Origin: Sphingomonas sp. 1F27F7B
GTDB taxonomy: Bacteria; Pseudomonadota; Alphaproteobacteria; Sphingomonadales; Sphingomonadaceae
Length of the DNA: 64,000 bases
Direction of reading: 5' to 3'
Assembly: GCF_005503355.1 (NCBI RefSeq)
Contig: NZ_SCMK01000005.1
Span: forward strand, 184,668 to 248,667
Shown here: in pieces, positions 56,410-64,000 of the stretch
Layout: every line of letters begins with the position of its first letter
How positions within the stretch are numbered: position 1 is the first letter of the stretch
Notes under the pieces: model-generated
What the model was told of the DNA's origin: nothing
What the model saw: only the letters and a program-made list of their open reading frames with translations
The model's database searches: none
Program-made: the position numbers and the translations under genes

Positions 56410-57084
56410 GCCGATGCCGTGCCATGCGGTGGGGCGATAGGGTTGTTGCTGCCTTTCATTGCCGCGCCGATGCTGGCGATCACCGGCATCACCTCGGCCG
56501 TGCATGCACCGGAGGCCAGCGTGACCGGCATTGAGCTGGCGATGATCCATGCTCCTGGCGACGCAGATGAAGTGCCGGCCGATGGCGGCAACGCCATTCG
56601 ATCTGTCACGGCCATGATCTGGCCGCGCCGGTACGAGCGTTGAGGGCGCCCGGTTTCGATTGCGCCCGGCGCATCATCTGCCTCATTGCCAGCGTCGCTG
56701 AGTGCGTGTGGTGCATCCGCGCCGGTTGCAGAGCCGGAAACCGTACCGCCGAAGCCCATGGGGCGGCACGGTCATGCTGAGAGTGGAGCAGATCGCAGCC
56801 GCCGGCATCGCCTTTGTCCGTTTCGCTCCAGGAGGGGCGGGGCCGCGATCAAAGTCCCCGCCGAGGCGTTCGACCTGCAACAGATGCGGCGCCCGAGGAC
56901 ATCATCGACACGGCGCATCCGCACCTCCGACAGCCAGATTAGATCACTCATGGCGCGCCATATTCACGCGGCGCTGGCTGATCTTGCGCCGCCGTTTCGA
57001 GCCTGCTGAGCCGATCTGGGCAACCAGCTATCGCCGCCTTGGCATCGGCGCCTATGATGGGTGGTCCGAATCCGGAGGACGACC
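56410..57084. other. Gap downstream of tpsB, no gene supported
   Basis: About 675 bases. The first 20 bases after the tpsB stop are those shared with the remnant at 41834-41968. One frame (56419-56643) encodes a hydrophobic start and then low-complexity sequence without a ribosome site, and the others look random. This may be decayed DNA at the edge of the tps locus. Confidence 0.5.
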
Positions 57085-57177
57085 ATGACGCCTATCGAGG
57101 CCCAGCCCGTTGCCGCACGCCTCTCGCGCTCCGCGATCTTAGTGGCGTCCGGCCCCGGACGGGCCACGGCGGCGTGA
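57085..57177 (+). CDS. Possible 30-residue leader ORF before fdhD
   Basis: ATG at 57085 follows ggaggacgacc, the best ribosome site in the area. The frame codes for MTPIEAQPVAARLSRSAI and about 12 more residues. Its stop overlaps a GTG at 57174 that fits as the fdhD start (GTGA). It may be a translational leader, or the original start of a gene with a shifted frame. Confidence 0.35.
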   Translation: MTPIEAQPVAARLSRSAILVASGPGRATAA

Positions 57178-57986
57178 GCCCGTCACCGGCCAGCGCGATC
57201 GAGCTTCCCATGCGCCGGCTCGGCCTTGCGGAATCTGGAAACGAGGCGTTGACGCGGCTCGTGCCGATCGAGGCACCGGTCTCGGTCGAGGTCGGCGGCC
57301 TCGGCTATGCGGTCATGATGGCCACGCCTTCCGACCTTCACGACTATGCGCTCGGCTTCGCCCTGGGTGAAAATTTGGTGGACCGGCCGGACGAGGTCGA
57401 CGGCGTCGATGTTGATGAGGTCGCCGGTGGGTGGGCCGTGCGAATCTGGCTGCCGCCCGAGCGAATGGAACGCGTGCACGCGCGAGCGCGCCGGCGCGTC
57501 TCCGAAAGCAGCTGCGGATTGTGCGGCATGGACAATATCGACGAAGTGCTGCGCCCGCTGCCGAACGTCACCGTCCGGATCCGCGTGGACAGCGCCGCCA
57601 TCGCGCGCTCCCTGGCGTCCCTGCGGAACCATCAACCGCTCGGCCGGGAGACCGGCGCGGTCCACGCCGCCGCGTTCTGCACGGCGGACGGCCAGATCCT
57701 TTGCGTGCGGGAGGATGTCGGCCGGCACAACGCGCTCGACAAGCTGATCGGCGCGCTGGCGCTCGGAGGGATAGATCCGGCGGGCGGGTTCATCCTGCTA
57801 TCCGCGCGGTGCAGCTACGAACTGGTCGAGAAGACGGTGCGCGCCGGCTGCCCGATGCTCGTCACCATCTCCGCGCCGACCAGCCTGGCCGCCGAGCGGG
57901 CGGCGGGGGCCGGCTTGACGCTGGTTGCGCTTGCGCGAACGGATTCGGCACTGATCGTCAGCGATGTGCAGCAGATGATCGCATGA
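57174..57986 (+). CDS. fdhD: Formate dehydrogenase accessory sulfurtransferase FdhD
   Basis: A 270-residue protein that passes sulfur to the bis-MGD cofactor, needed for active formate-dehydrogenase-like enzymes. The redox/persulfide motif C114-x2-C117 (CGLCG) is present, as are VPIEAPVSVEV, YAVMMATP, EDVGRHNALDKLIG and SYELVEKTVRAGCP. The start is uncertain: GTG at 57174 is coupled to a small upstream ORF; the next ATG (57210) would still keep the domain. Its stop overlaps the mobA start (ATGA). Confidence 0.92.
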   Translation: MSPSPASAIELPMRRLGLAESGNEALTRLVPIEAPVSVEVGGLGYAVMMATPSDLHDYALGFALGENLVDRPDEVDGVDVDEVAGGWAVRIWLPPERMERVHARARRRVSESSCGLCGMDNIDEVLRPLPNVTVRIRVDSAAIARSLASLRNHQPLGRETGAVHAAAFCTADGQILCVREDVGRHNALDKLIGALALGGIDPAGGFILLSARCSYELVEKTVRAGCPMLVTISAPTSLAAERAAGAGLTLVALARTDSALIVSDVQQMIA

Positions 57987-58522
57987 GAACGCTGGGCGTT
58001 GTTCTGGCCGGCGGCCAATCCCGGCGCTTTGGATCGGACAAGGCAGTGGCGATGCTGCGCGGCCGAACGCTGCTCGACCATGCGATCGATGCGCTACGGC
58101 CCTTTTGCGAGGCGCTGGCGATCGCCGGGCGAGCCTCGTCCGACCTGATGTCCATCGACGATCGGCCGCACCCCGGGCTAGGGCCGCTCGGCGGCCTCGC
58201 CGGTGCCCTGGCCTATGCCAACGACCAGGGGTTTGCCCAGGTGCTCAGCATCTCCGTCGATTGCGTCTGGCTGCCACCCGACATCCTTCGACTTCTCGAT
58301 CCTGCTCCCTCCTGCCTGGCCGGGCAGCCGGTCATCGGCCTGTGGCCCGCTGCCGCCCTGGCCGACCTTGACGCCGAGCTGGCCGGCGATGGCGGACGAT
58401 CCGTCCGCGCCTTTGCCGCGCGGATCGGCGCGCGGGCGGTGGTGGGGGATTTTGCGCCGCCGAACATCAATACGCCGGCTGACCTGGCACAGGCGGCCGC
58501 CGCCCGCGCCGCGCCGCGCTAG
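57983..58522 (+). CDS. mobA: Molybdenum cofactor guanylyltransferase MobA
   Basis: A 179-residue nucleotidyltransferase that adds GMP to molybdopterin to make MGD. The N-terminus MRTLGVVLAGGQSRRFGSDKA is the GTP-binding signature; GPLGGLAGAL and SVDCVWLPPDI follow. Slightly short against E. coli MobA (194). It overlaps fdhD by four bases and meets the molybdo-enzyme gene convergently with a four-base overlap. Confidence 0.93.
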   Translation: MRTLGVVLAGGQSRRFGSDKAVAMLRGRTLLDHAIDALRPFCEALAIAGRASSDLMSIDDRPHPGLGPLGGLAGALAYANDQGFAQVLSISVDCVWLPPDILRLLDPAPSCLAGQPVIGLWPAAALADLDAELAGDGGRSVRAFAARIGARAVVGDFAPPNINTPADLAQAAAARAAPR

Positions 58523-60786
58523 CCGGCCACCACGCGAACCGGAATGGACTTGGCGGCCGGCGTGCCGCTGGTCTTGTCGTGATAGTCGAGCGGCAGAAGC
58601 GGATTGAGCTCCGGATAGTAGCCGGCGACCGATCCGCGAGCCATCGGATAGTCAAGGAGCGTCAGCCCCTCGACACGGCGGTCGATCCCATCGTCGCTGA
58701 TCGTCTCAAGCGCGACGCGCGATCCAGCCTCCAGTCCGCGGCAGGTGCGGTCCTCGGCGTTCATGAAGAGGACCATGCGATCATTGTACACGCCGCGATA
58801 ACGGTCGTTGTAGCTGTAGATCGTCGTGTTGAACTGGTCGTGCGAGCGCACCGTGGCGAGGCGCAGCATCTCCGGGTCGGCGACCGGCGCGTTCACCTCA
58901 AGGCCGGGTAGGACCAGGAAGTTGGCCTTGCCATTGGCGGTCTGCCAGACGCGGCGGCGCGGCGGCACATCGAGGTGGAAGCCGTTGGGCGCTTGAATAC
59001 GCTCGGAAAAATCGCTGTATATCGCCGGATAGACGTCAGCGATCCTGTCGCGGATGCGGCCATAGTCGTCGATATAATCGGCCCAGGGCACCTTGCTCGC
59101 CGGCAGCGTCGCCATCGCCATCCGGCAGACGATCTCCACCTCCGGCATGAGGTCCGGGCTCGCCGGCTCCAGAACGCCGCGCGACGAGCTGACGTTCGAG
59201 AAGGAATCCTCGATCGTGATGAACTGCTCGCCCAGCGCCGTGCGGATCGCCTCGGAACGCGCGACGACGGGGAGGATGAGCGCCTCGCGGCCGTGAACGA
59301 GATGGCCGCGGTTGAGCTTGGTGGTGATCCCGACGGTCAAGGCGAGCTTGCGCATCGCCGCATAGGACCGGTCGGTGTCGGGGACGGCACGGACGAAATT
59401 GCCGCCAAGACCGATGAAGACCTTGGCGGTACCCCGCTCCATCGCCGCCACGCTCTCGACCGTGTGGTGGCCGTGGGCGCGGGGCGGGTCGAACCCGAAG
59501 ACGTCGCGGACGCGGTCGAGATAGGCCGTTGACGGCTTCTCGTCGATGCCGACGGTGCGGTCGCCCTGGACGTTGGAATGGCCGCGGATGGGCGAGATGC
59601 CGGCGCCGGGCCGGCCGAAATTGCCCTTGAGCAGCAACAGGTTCGCGACCTGCTGGACCAGTTCGGACCCCCGCAACTGCTGGGTGATGCCCATGCCGTA
59701 GCAGATCATCGTCGCACGGGCGCGGATATAGATTTCGGCGCAGCGGCGGATCTGCGCCTCCTCGACGCCGGACGCGGCGACGATGTCGGGCCATGCGAGG
59801 GCCAGGACCTCGTCGCGGACCGCCTCGATGCCGACCGTGTGTTTGGTGAGGAAATCGTGATCGAGAATCGCCTCGCCGGCCGCTTCCCGCTCGAACATGA
59901 CCTTCATCATGCCCTTCAGCAGCGCGAGGTCGCCGCCGATCCGGATGTGCACGAACTCGCTGGTGATCGGGGTCGAGCCGAACGTCGCCATCTGCACGAT
60001 GTCCTGCGGCTCGGTAAAGCGGATCAGCGCCCGCTCCGGCATCGGATTGACCGCGACGATCGGGACGCCGCGTTTCCGCGCCTCGACCAGGTTGCTCATC
60101 ATGCGTGGCGAATTGGTGCCGGTATTCTGCCCGAGGATGAAAATGGCGTCCGTATGCTCGAAATCCTCCATGACCACGGTGCCCTTGCCGATCCCGATCG
60201 AGAGCGGCAGGCCGCGGCTGGTCGGCTCGTGGCACATATTCGAGCAGTCTGGGAAATTGTTCGTCCCGAACTCGCGCACGAAGATGGAATAGAGGAAGGC
60301 CGCTTCGTTCGGGGTGCGTCCCGAGGTATAGAATTCCGCTTCGTCGGGGCTGTCCAGCACCTGGAGATGGCGCCCGATCGTGGCGAACGCCTCGTTCCAG
60401 CCGACCGGCACATATTTGTCCGAAGCCGCGTCATAGCGCATCGGCTCGGTGAGGCGGCCCTGCATCTCCAGCCAATAATCCGTCTGTTCCATCAGCTCGG
60501 TGACGGTGTGCCGTGCAAAGAAATCCCGGGTAACGCGGAATTTGGTGGCCTCATGCGCCAGTGCCTTGGCGCCATTCTCGCAGAAATCGAGCGTCTTCTT
60601 GCAGTCGGCGTCGGGGTAGGCGCAGCTCGGGCATTTGAAGCCGCCGGGCTGGTTCATCGAGAGGAGGGCACGCGAGCCCTTGGTGATGACGCTCTGCTCG
60701 AGCAGAACCTTGGCGGTCGCCGCCGCGGCGCCCCAGCCACCGGCCGGATGGTTGTAGGTCTTGTACCGAGGCGTGTCGTCGACCAT
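58519..60786 (-). CDS. FdhF/YdeP-family molybdopterin oxidoreductase
   Basis: A 755-residue bis-MGD enzyme of the YdeP group (formate dehydrogenase-like alpha subunits). The N-terminal GGFKCPSCAYPDADC has cysteines C52, C55 and C62 for a possible Fe-S cluster. CSNMCHEPTSRGL gives the candidate Mo-ligand Cys-His, and ILGQNTGTNSPRM, GRPGAGISPIRGHSNVQGDRT and HDQFNTTIY are cofactor-binding segments. Family members are often single-chain with unknown substrate. It is flanked by fdhD-mobA and moaA-moeA, so the whole set serves this enzyme. Confidence 0.92.
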   Translation of the reverse strand: MVDDTPRYKTYNHPAGGWGAAAATAKVLLEQSVITKGSRALLSMNQPGGFKCPSCAYPDADCKKTLDFCENGAKALAHEATKFRVTRDFFARHTVTELMEQTDYWLEMQGRLTEPMRYDAASDKYVPVGWNEAFATIGRHLQVLDSPDEAEFYTSGRTPNEAAFLYSIFVREFGTNNFPDCSNMCHEPTSRGLPLSIGIGKGTVVMEDFEHTDAIFILGQNTGTNSPRMMSNLVEARKRGVPIVAVNPMPERALIRFTEPQDIVQMATFGSTPITSEFVHIRIGGDLALLKGMMKVMFEREAAGEAILDHDFLTKHTVGIEAVRDEVLALAWPDIVAASGVEEAQIRRCAEIYIRARATMICYGMGITQQLRGSELVQQVANLLLLKGNFGRPGAGISPIRGHSNVQGDRTVGIDEKPSTAYLDRVRDVFGFDPPRAHGHHTVESVAAMERGTAKVFIGLGGNFVRAVPDTDRSYAAMRKLALTVGITTKLNRGHLVHGREALILPVVARSEAIRTALGEQFITIEDSFSNVSSSRGVLEPASPDLMPEVEIVCRMAMATLPASKVPWADYIDDYGRIRDRIADVYPAIYSDFSERIQAPNGFHLDVPPRRRVWQTANGKANFLVLPGLEVNAPVADPEMLRLATVRSHDQFNTTIYSYNDRYRGVYNDRMVLFMNAEDRTCRGLEAGSRVALETISDDGIDRRVEGLTLLDYPMARGSVAGYYPELNPLLPLDYHDKTSGTPAAKSIPVRVVAG

Positions 60787-60874
60787 CGCGCAACTCCCCG
60801 ACTTTCGTAGAACATATTCCCTGTCATCTCCATAGGGGCTTGGCGCGCCGCGCCCGCAGGAGCATCATCCCGCG
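60787..60874. promoter_or_regulatory. Divergent promoter region of ydeP-like gene and moaA
   Basis: The only 88 bases between two divergent genes, A/T-richer (gtagaacatattccctg) than the surroundings. Both promoters must lie here, and joint control of cofactor synthesis and its user enzyme is likely. No known binding site is recognised. Confidence 0.5.
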
Positions 60875-61870
60875 ATGGCCAACGCGGCGCCCCTGATCGA
60901 CGGCTTCGGACGCCGCATCTCCTACGTCCGGCTGTCCGTCACCGACCGCTGCGACCTCAGATGCCGTTATTGCATGGCCGAGAATATGACGTTCCTGCCC
61001 AGGGACCGGATACTGAGCTTCGCCGAGATCGAGCAGCTGAGCGACATCCTGATCCGGCGTGGAGTGCGCAAGATCCGCCTCACCGGCGGCGAACCGCTGG
61101 TCAGGCGTGGCATCCTCGATCTCGTAGCCGCGCTCGGCACACGACTCGGCCAGGGGCTCGACGAGCTTACCCTGACCACGAACGCGACCCAGCTCGCGGC
61201 GGCGGCGTCCGCCCTGTTCGAGAGCGGCATCCGGCGGATCAATGTCAGCCTGGACAGCCTCGATGCGGCGCGTTTCGCTATGATCACGCGGCGGGGCAGG
61301 CTCGACCAAGTGCTGGTTGGCATCGCCGCTGCGAAGGCTGCGGGGCTGCGGCTCAAGATCAACATGGTCGTGCTCAAGGGGCTGAACGACGACGAAATCG
61401 TGCCGATGATGCGCTGGTGCGCGGGCGAAGGGCATGATCTTACCCTGATCGAGACCATGCCGCTCGGGACGATCGACGAGGACCGGGCCGACCGCTACGT
61501 GCCGCTCGACGCGGTGAAGGCCGATCTCCAGGCGCGGTTCACGCTGACGCCGTCGATCACCCGGACCGGCGGGCCGGCACGCTATTTCGACGTGGCCGGG
61601 TTGGAGCTGCAACTGGGCCTCATCACGCCTCTCACCAACAATTTCTGCTCCGGTTGCAACCGCATCCGGATCACCGCGACGGGGACGGTGTTCGGCTGCC
61701 TCGGGCACGACGACAAGGTCGAGTTGCGCGGCTTGTTGCGGCGTGGCGGGGCGGCGCGCGTCGAAGCGGCGCTCGACGCGCTGCTGGTGGCCAAGCCGAA
61801 GCGGCACGCGTTCGACATCGCCGCCGCGGCGCCCGCCGTCGCTCGCCATATGAGCGTAACCGGAGGCTGA
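60875..61870 (+). CDS. moaA: GTP 3',8-cyclase MoaA
   Basis: A 331-residue radical-SAM enzyme that starts molybdopterin synthesis from GTP. The N-terminal cluster is C26-x3-C30-x2-C33 (DRCDLRCRYC), and the C-terminal cluster motif NNFCSGCNRIRITATG is followed by GCLG. The chain ends in Gly-Gly, which is functional in MoaA. No moaC, moaD or moaE lies in the window, so they must be elsewhere. Confidence 0.96.
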   Translation: MANAAPLIDGFGRRISYVRLSVTDRCDLRCRYCMAENMTFLPRDRILSFAEIEQLSDILIRRGVRKIRLTGGEPLVRRGILDLVAALGTRLGQGLDELTLTTNATQLAAAASALFESGIRRINVSLDSLDAARFAMITRRGRLDQVLVGIAAAKAAGLRLKINMVVLKGLNDDEIVPMMRWCAGEGHDLTLIETMPLGTIDEDRADRYVPLDAVKADLQARFTLTPSITRTGGPARYFDVAGLELQLGLITPLTNNFCSGCNRIRITATGTVFGCLGHDDKVELRGLLRRGGAARVEAALDALLVAKPKRHAFDIAAAAPAVARHMSVTGG

Positions 61871-61917
61871 CTGCCCGGCGCGGTGCTGCCGGTCGCCGGC
61901 ACCGAAATGATCCTCGC

Positions 61918-63105
61918 CTAGAAATCGAGCACGTCGACGGTCTCGCCGGCCACGCGCGCCGGCGCGCCGATGCCGCGACGTACGAGCAACTCGGCGGCGG
62001 CGAGCGCGCGTTGCGCGCCGCTGTCCTGGTCCGAAAGCGGCATGACCCGGTTTCTGGCCCAGCATGCGCGCGCGAAGGTCTCGCGATCGCGAACCGCCGG
62101 AAGCCCCTCGGCCAGCAAGGCCTCCCGCCAGCACAATGCGGAGCTCGGATCGCCGCCGCTCATGCGCAGCAATAGCGGCGCGAGGAACAGGCGTGCGGCG
62201 ACCAGCGCCGACGTCGGATTGCCCGGCAGGCCGAGCACCAACTTGCCCCTCGCGCGCCCGAGCCACACGGGTTTGCCCGGCTTGATGGCGACTTTGGTGA
62301 AGATGAATTCGAGGCCCGCCGGCCCGAACATGGTCTTGGCATGATCCTTCTCGCCCACCGACGCGCCGCCGGTCACGACGATCAGGTCGGCCGCATCCAG
62401 CGCGGCGCGGGCCGCGTGTTCCAGCACGCCGGAATCGTCGGGCAGCCGGTACCGGCCGGCCGGCGCGCCGCTCCATTGCGCTGCCATGGCAGCGACGCCG
62501 AAGGACACACTTTCGGGAATCGCAACCGGAGAAGCGCGAGCCGTGCCCGGTTCCGCCAGCTCATCGCCCGTGGCGAGCACGATCACGCGCGGCCGGCAAT
62601 GGACTTCGATCTCCGGCAGATCGGCCGCCGCCGCCGTCACTATCGACCGCGCATCGAGCCGCGTTCCGGCGGCGAGCAATATCTCTCCAGAGCGAAAGTC
62701 TCCTCCCTGCGGCCGGATGTGCCTGGCAGGCCCGAGCGGCTTCTCGAAGCGTACGACACCGCCGTCGCGCGTCACCTGCTCCTGGATCACAACGCGATCG
62801 GCGCCCGGTGGAACCGGGGCACCGGTGAAGATGCGCACGCAGGCCCTCTCGCCGACTTCAGGCAGATCGGGCTGGCCGGGAAGGGATTCGCCGGCCAGCC
62901 GCAGCCGGGCCGGCAAGCGAGCCAGATCCGCCTCGCGCACAGCATAGCCGTCCATCGCCGAGGCGTCGGCGCGCGGGGCGTCGAGACTGGCGACGATGTC
63001 GACGGCAAGAATCCGTCCGGCGGCCTGGTCGAGCGGGATGCACTCAACCGCCGTGCGTTCCGGCAGCGCGGCAATGCGCTCGCAAGCTTCATCGAAGCCG
63101 ATCAT
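61918..63105 (-). CDS. moeA: Molybdopterin molybdenumtransferase MoeA
   Basis: A 395-residue MoeA that inserts molybdate into adenylated molybdopterin. DASAMDGYAV, RIFTGAPVPPGADRVV, IRPQGGDFRSGE, VLATGDEL, VVTGGASVGEKD and GLPGNPTSALV are all present. The ATG at 63105 is preceded closely by a small ORF whose stop overlaps it (ATGA). The longer frame upstream has no conserved residues. It is convergent to moaA, with 47 bases between the stops. Confidence 0.95.
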   Translation of the reverse strand: MIGFDEACERIAALPERTAVECIPLDQAAGRILAVDIVASLDAPRADASAMDGYAVREADLARLPARLRLAGESLPGQPDLPEVGERACVRIFTGAPVPPGADRVVIQEQVTRDGGVVRFEKPLGPARHIRPQGGDFRSGEILLAAGTRLDARSIVTAAAADLPEIEVHCRPRVIVLATGDELAEPGTARASPVAIPESVSFGVAAMAAQWSGAPAGRYRLPDDSGVLEHAARAALDAADLIVVTGGASVGEKDHAKTMFGPAGLEFIFTKVAIKPGKPVWLGRARGKLVLGLPGNPTSALVAARLFLAPLLLRMSGGDPSSALCWREALLAEGLPAVRDRETFARACWARNRVMPLSDQDSGAQRALAAAELLVRRGIGAPARVAGETVDVLDF

Positions 63106-63308
63106 TCGGCCGACCAGCGGTTCGGTCTGCCGCCGGCCCTGGCTGTCGGGCGCAAATTGGCAACCCACATGCCGCGGTCGATCGCGCTCAGCTTGTCGTA
63201 GGGCGTCGGGGCGACGGCGCTGCACGGCGCGTCGATCTCAAGCCCAAGTTCGCGAATAACCCGGTCGGCCGGCCGGCCGAAGGCGACGATGGCGAGAGCC
63301 CGGCTCAT
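63102..63308 (-). CDS. Small ORF coupled to moeA, function unknown
   Basis: A 68-residue frame with an ATG at 63308 and a stop that overlaps the moeA start by four bases, so it is probably translated with moeA. It begins MSRALAIVAFGRPADRVIRE and contains PYDKLSAIDRGMWV. I do not recognise it. The length and mixed sequence would fit either a small cofactor-linked protein or the 3' part of a broken gene. Confidence 0.5.
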   Translation of the reverse strand: MSRALAIVAFGRPADRVIRELGLEIDAPCSAVAPTPYDKLSAIDRGMWVANLRPTARAGGRPNRWSAE

Positions 63309-63928
63309 GGAGCCCGTCTTGGCACGGGCATCAGCGGTGCGCTACTCTCATCTCGGACCCATTAGGTCGTCCGGGTCGCACTTCCAGCCTCCCGCAGGCT
63401 CTGGGATGCATGATGTTCCGTGTTCACCGAAAGGTCTGCAGCGTCGGTAGCTAGAATGCCCGCTTTCTTGCTGTTCTCGCTCAATAGCCGCCAGTCCGCT
63501 TCCGGCCCAAAAGCTGCCGGACCGGAACGCGCCTCAACATCGGTCATTGGGAGTGACTGCAGGAGATCTCGAAGCAGCTGTCTGCTCAACCCGACAGGAG
63601 CGCCGCAATTGGGGCTTTCCTTCGCCGACCGCTTTGCGCTTGCGGGGGCAAGGCAAACAACCGTCGCTCCCGAATGCAACAGAATGGGCAATTTTGTTGC
63701 ACGATGAATCATTTAATTTCAGATACTTAAATTACTCGATACTATCGTTGGCATTGCATCTTTCCCCATTCTCCATGAGCGATCGCCGTTAATAAAATAA
63801 CATCCGAAATGGCTTGAATTGTCGTAGCGGATTTCTCGTGTTGGCAAGGCACCGCTTTCCATCAATACTCAAGCCGCTTGCAGGATCGCCCGCGATTCTT
63901 TCAAGCCAAAGAAGGGGGAGGTATGCGC
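63309..63928. other. 620-base gap before the last gene
   Basis: No supported gene: frames on both strands look like noise. GC falls strongly over about 63690-63830, with tracts such as aatttaat and aataaaataac, which fits a promoter region for the secreted protein gene that follows or DNA of foreign origin. Confidence 0.5.
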
Positions 63929-64000
63929 ATGAGGCTTCTACTCGGCGTCGGCCTGGCTGCGATGATCGCTTCATCGGCGCAGGCCTCGGAGACCGTCACC
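63929..64000 (+). CDS. Secreted protein gene, 5' end only
   Basis: ATG at 63929 (or 63923, six bases earlier in frame) after agggggagg; the later one has better spacing. The first residues MRLLLGVGLAAMIASSAQA form a signal peptide, and the mature part begins near SETVT where the window ends. Nothing more can be said about the product. Confidence 0.7.
   Translation, partial: MRLLLGVGLAAMIASSAQASETVT

Overview
The window is GC-rich DNA from an alphaproteobacterium, most likely a sphingomonad (Sphingomonas or a close relative). This rests on gene content and order: dusB-ntrB-ntrC-ntrY-ntrX followed by hfq-hflX, a fused ispDF, a tandem-domain Hfq, FecI/FecR-linked TonB receptors, and GC-rich intergenic palindromes of the kind common in this group. 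Species was inferred from these features only; no search was possible.

Region 1 (1-10.3 kb) is mostly housekeeping: the 3' end of an L-serine dehydratase, a D-lactate dehydrogenase-like enzyme, a secreted serine hydrolase, PPK2 polyphosphate kinase, an S41 peptidase, beta-carbonic anhydrase, lipoyl synthase, a RatA/Coq10-like protein, PncC and IspDF. Region 2 (10.3-21 kb) holds the nitrogen-regulation operon dusB-ntrBC-ntrYX, a guanidinium-type SMR exporter, hfq-hflX, a YCII protein and MazG. Region 3 (21-36.5 kb) is more accessory: a metallophosphatase, a fecI-fecR-TonB receptor signalling set, a quinone-oxidoreductase-like enzyme, a second ECF sigma factor with a vWA lipoprotein and a TPR membrane protein, a MerR/TipAS regulator, an OprB-type porin and a CorA transporter.

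Region 4 (36.5-57 kb) is the unusual part. A 1344-residue protein combines an NRPS adenylation domain, a carrier domain, six membrane segments and three left-handed beta-helix domains. This is the architecture of epsilon-poly-lysine synthetase (Pls). Its own phosphopantetheinyl transferase gene overlaps its 3' end. Directly after that lies a broken duplicate of the 3' end of a tpsB gene, then a small low-GC segment with a glycine-rich ORF and a two-TM protein. Next come a giant two-partner-secretion exoprotein (about 3809 residues, about 34 YDG-type repeats) and its outer-membrane transporter. The two tpsB ends form imperfect direct repeats about 14.4 kb apart that bracket the tps locus.

Region 5 (57-63.3 kb) is a molybdenum cofactor/formate dehydrogenase-like cluster: fdhD-mobA, a YdeP-type molybdopterin oxidoreductase, moaA and moeA. 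It would make, modify and use a bis-MGD cofactor. The window ends in the first codons of a secreted protein gene.

The strongest candidate for an undescribed system is the Pls-like synthetase plus PPTase. It predicts a membrane-made homopolymer of a cationic amino acid in a Gram-negative bacterium, next to a giant surface adhesin.
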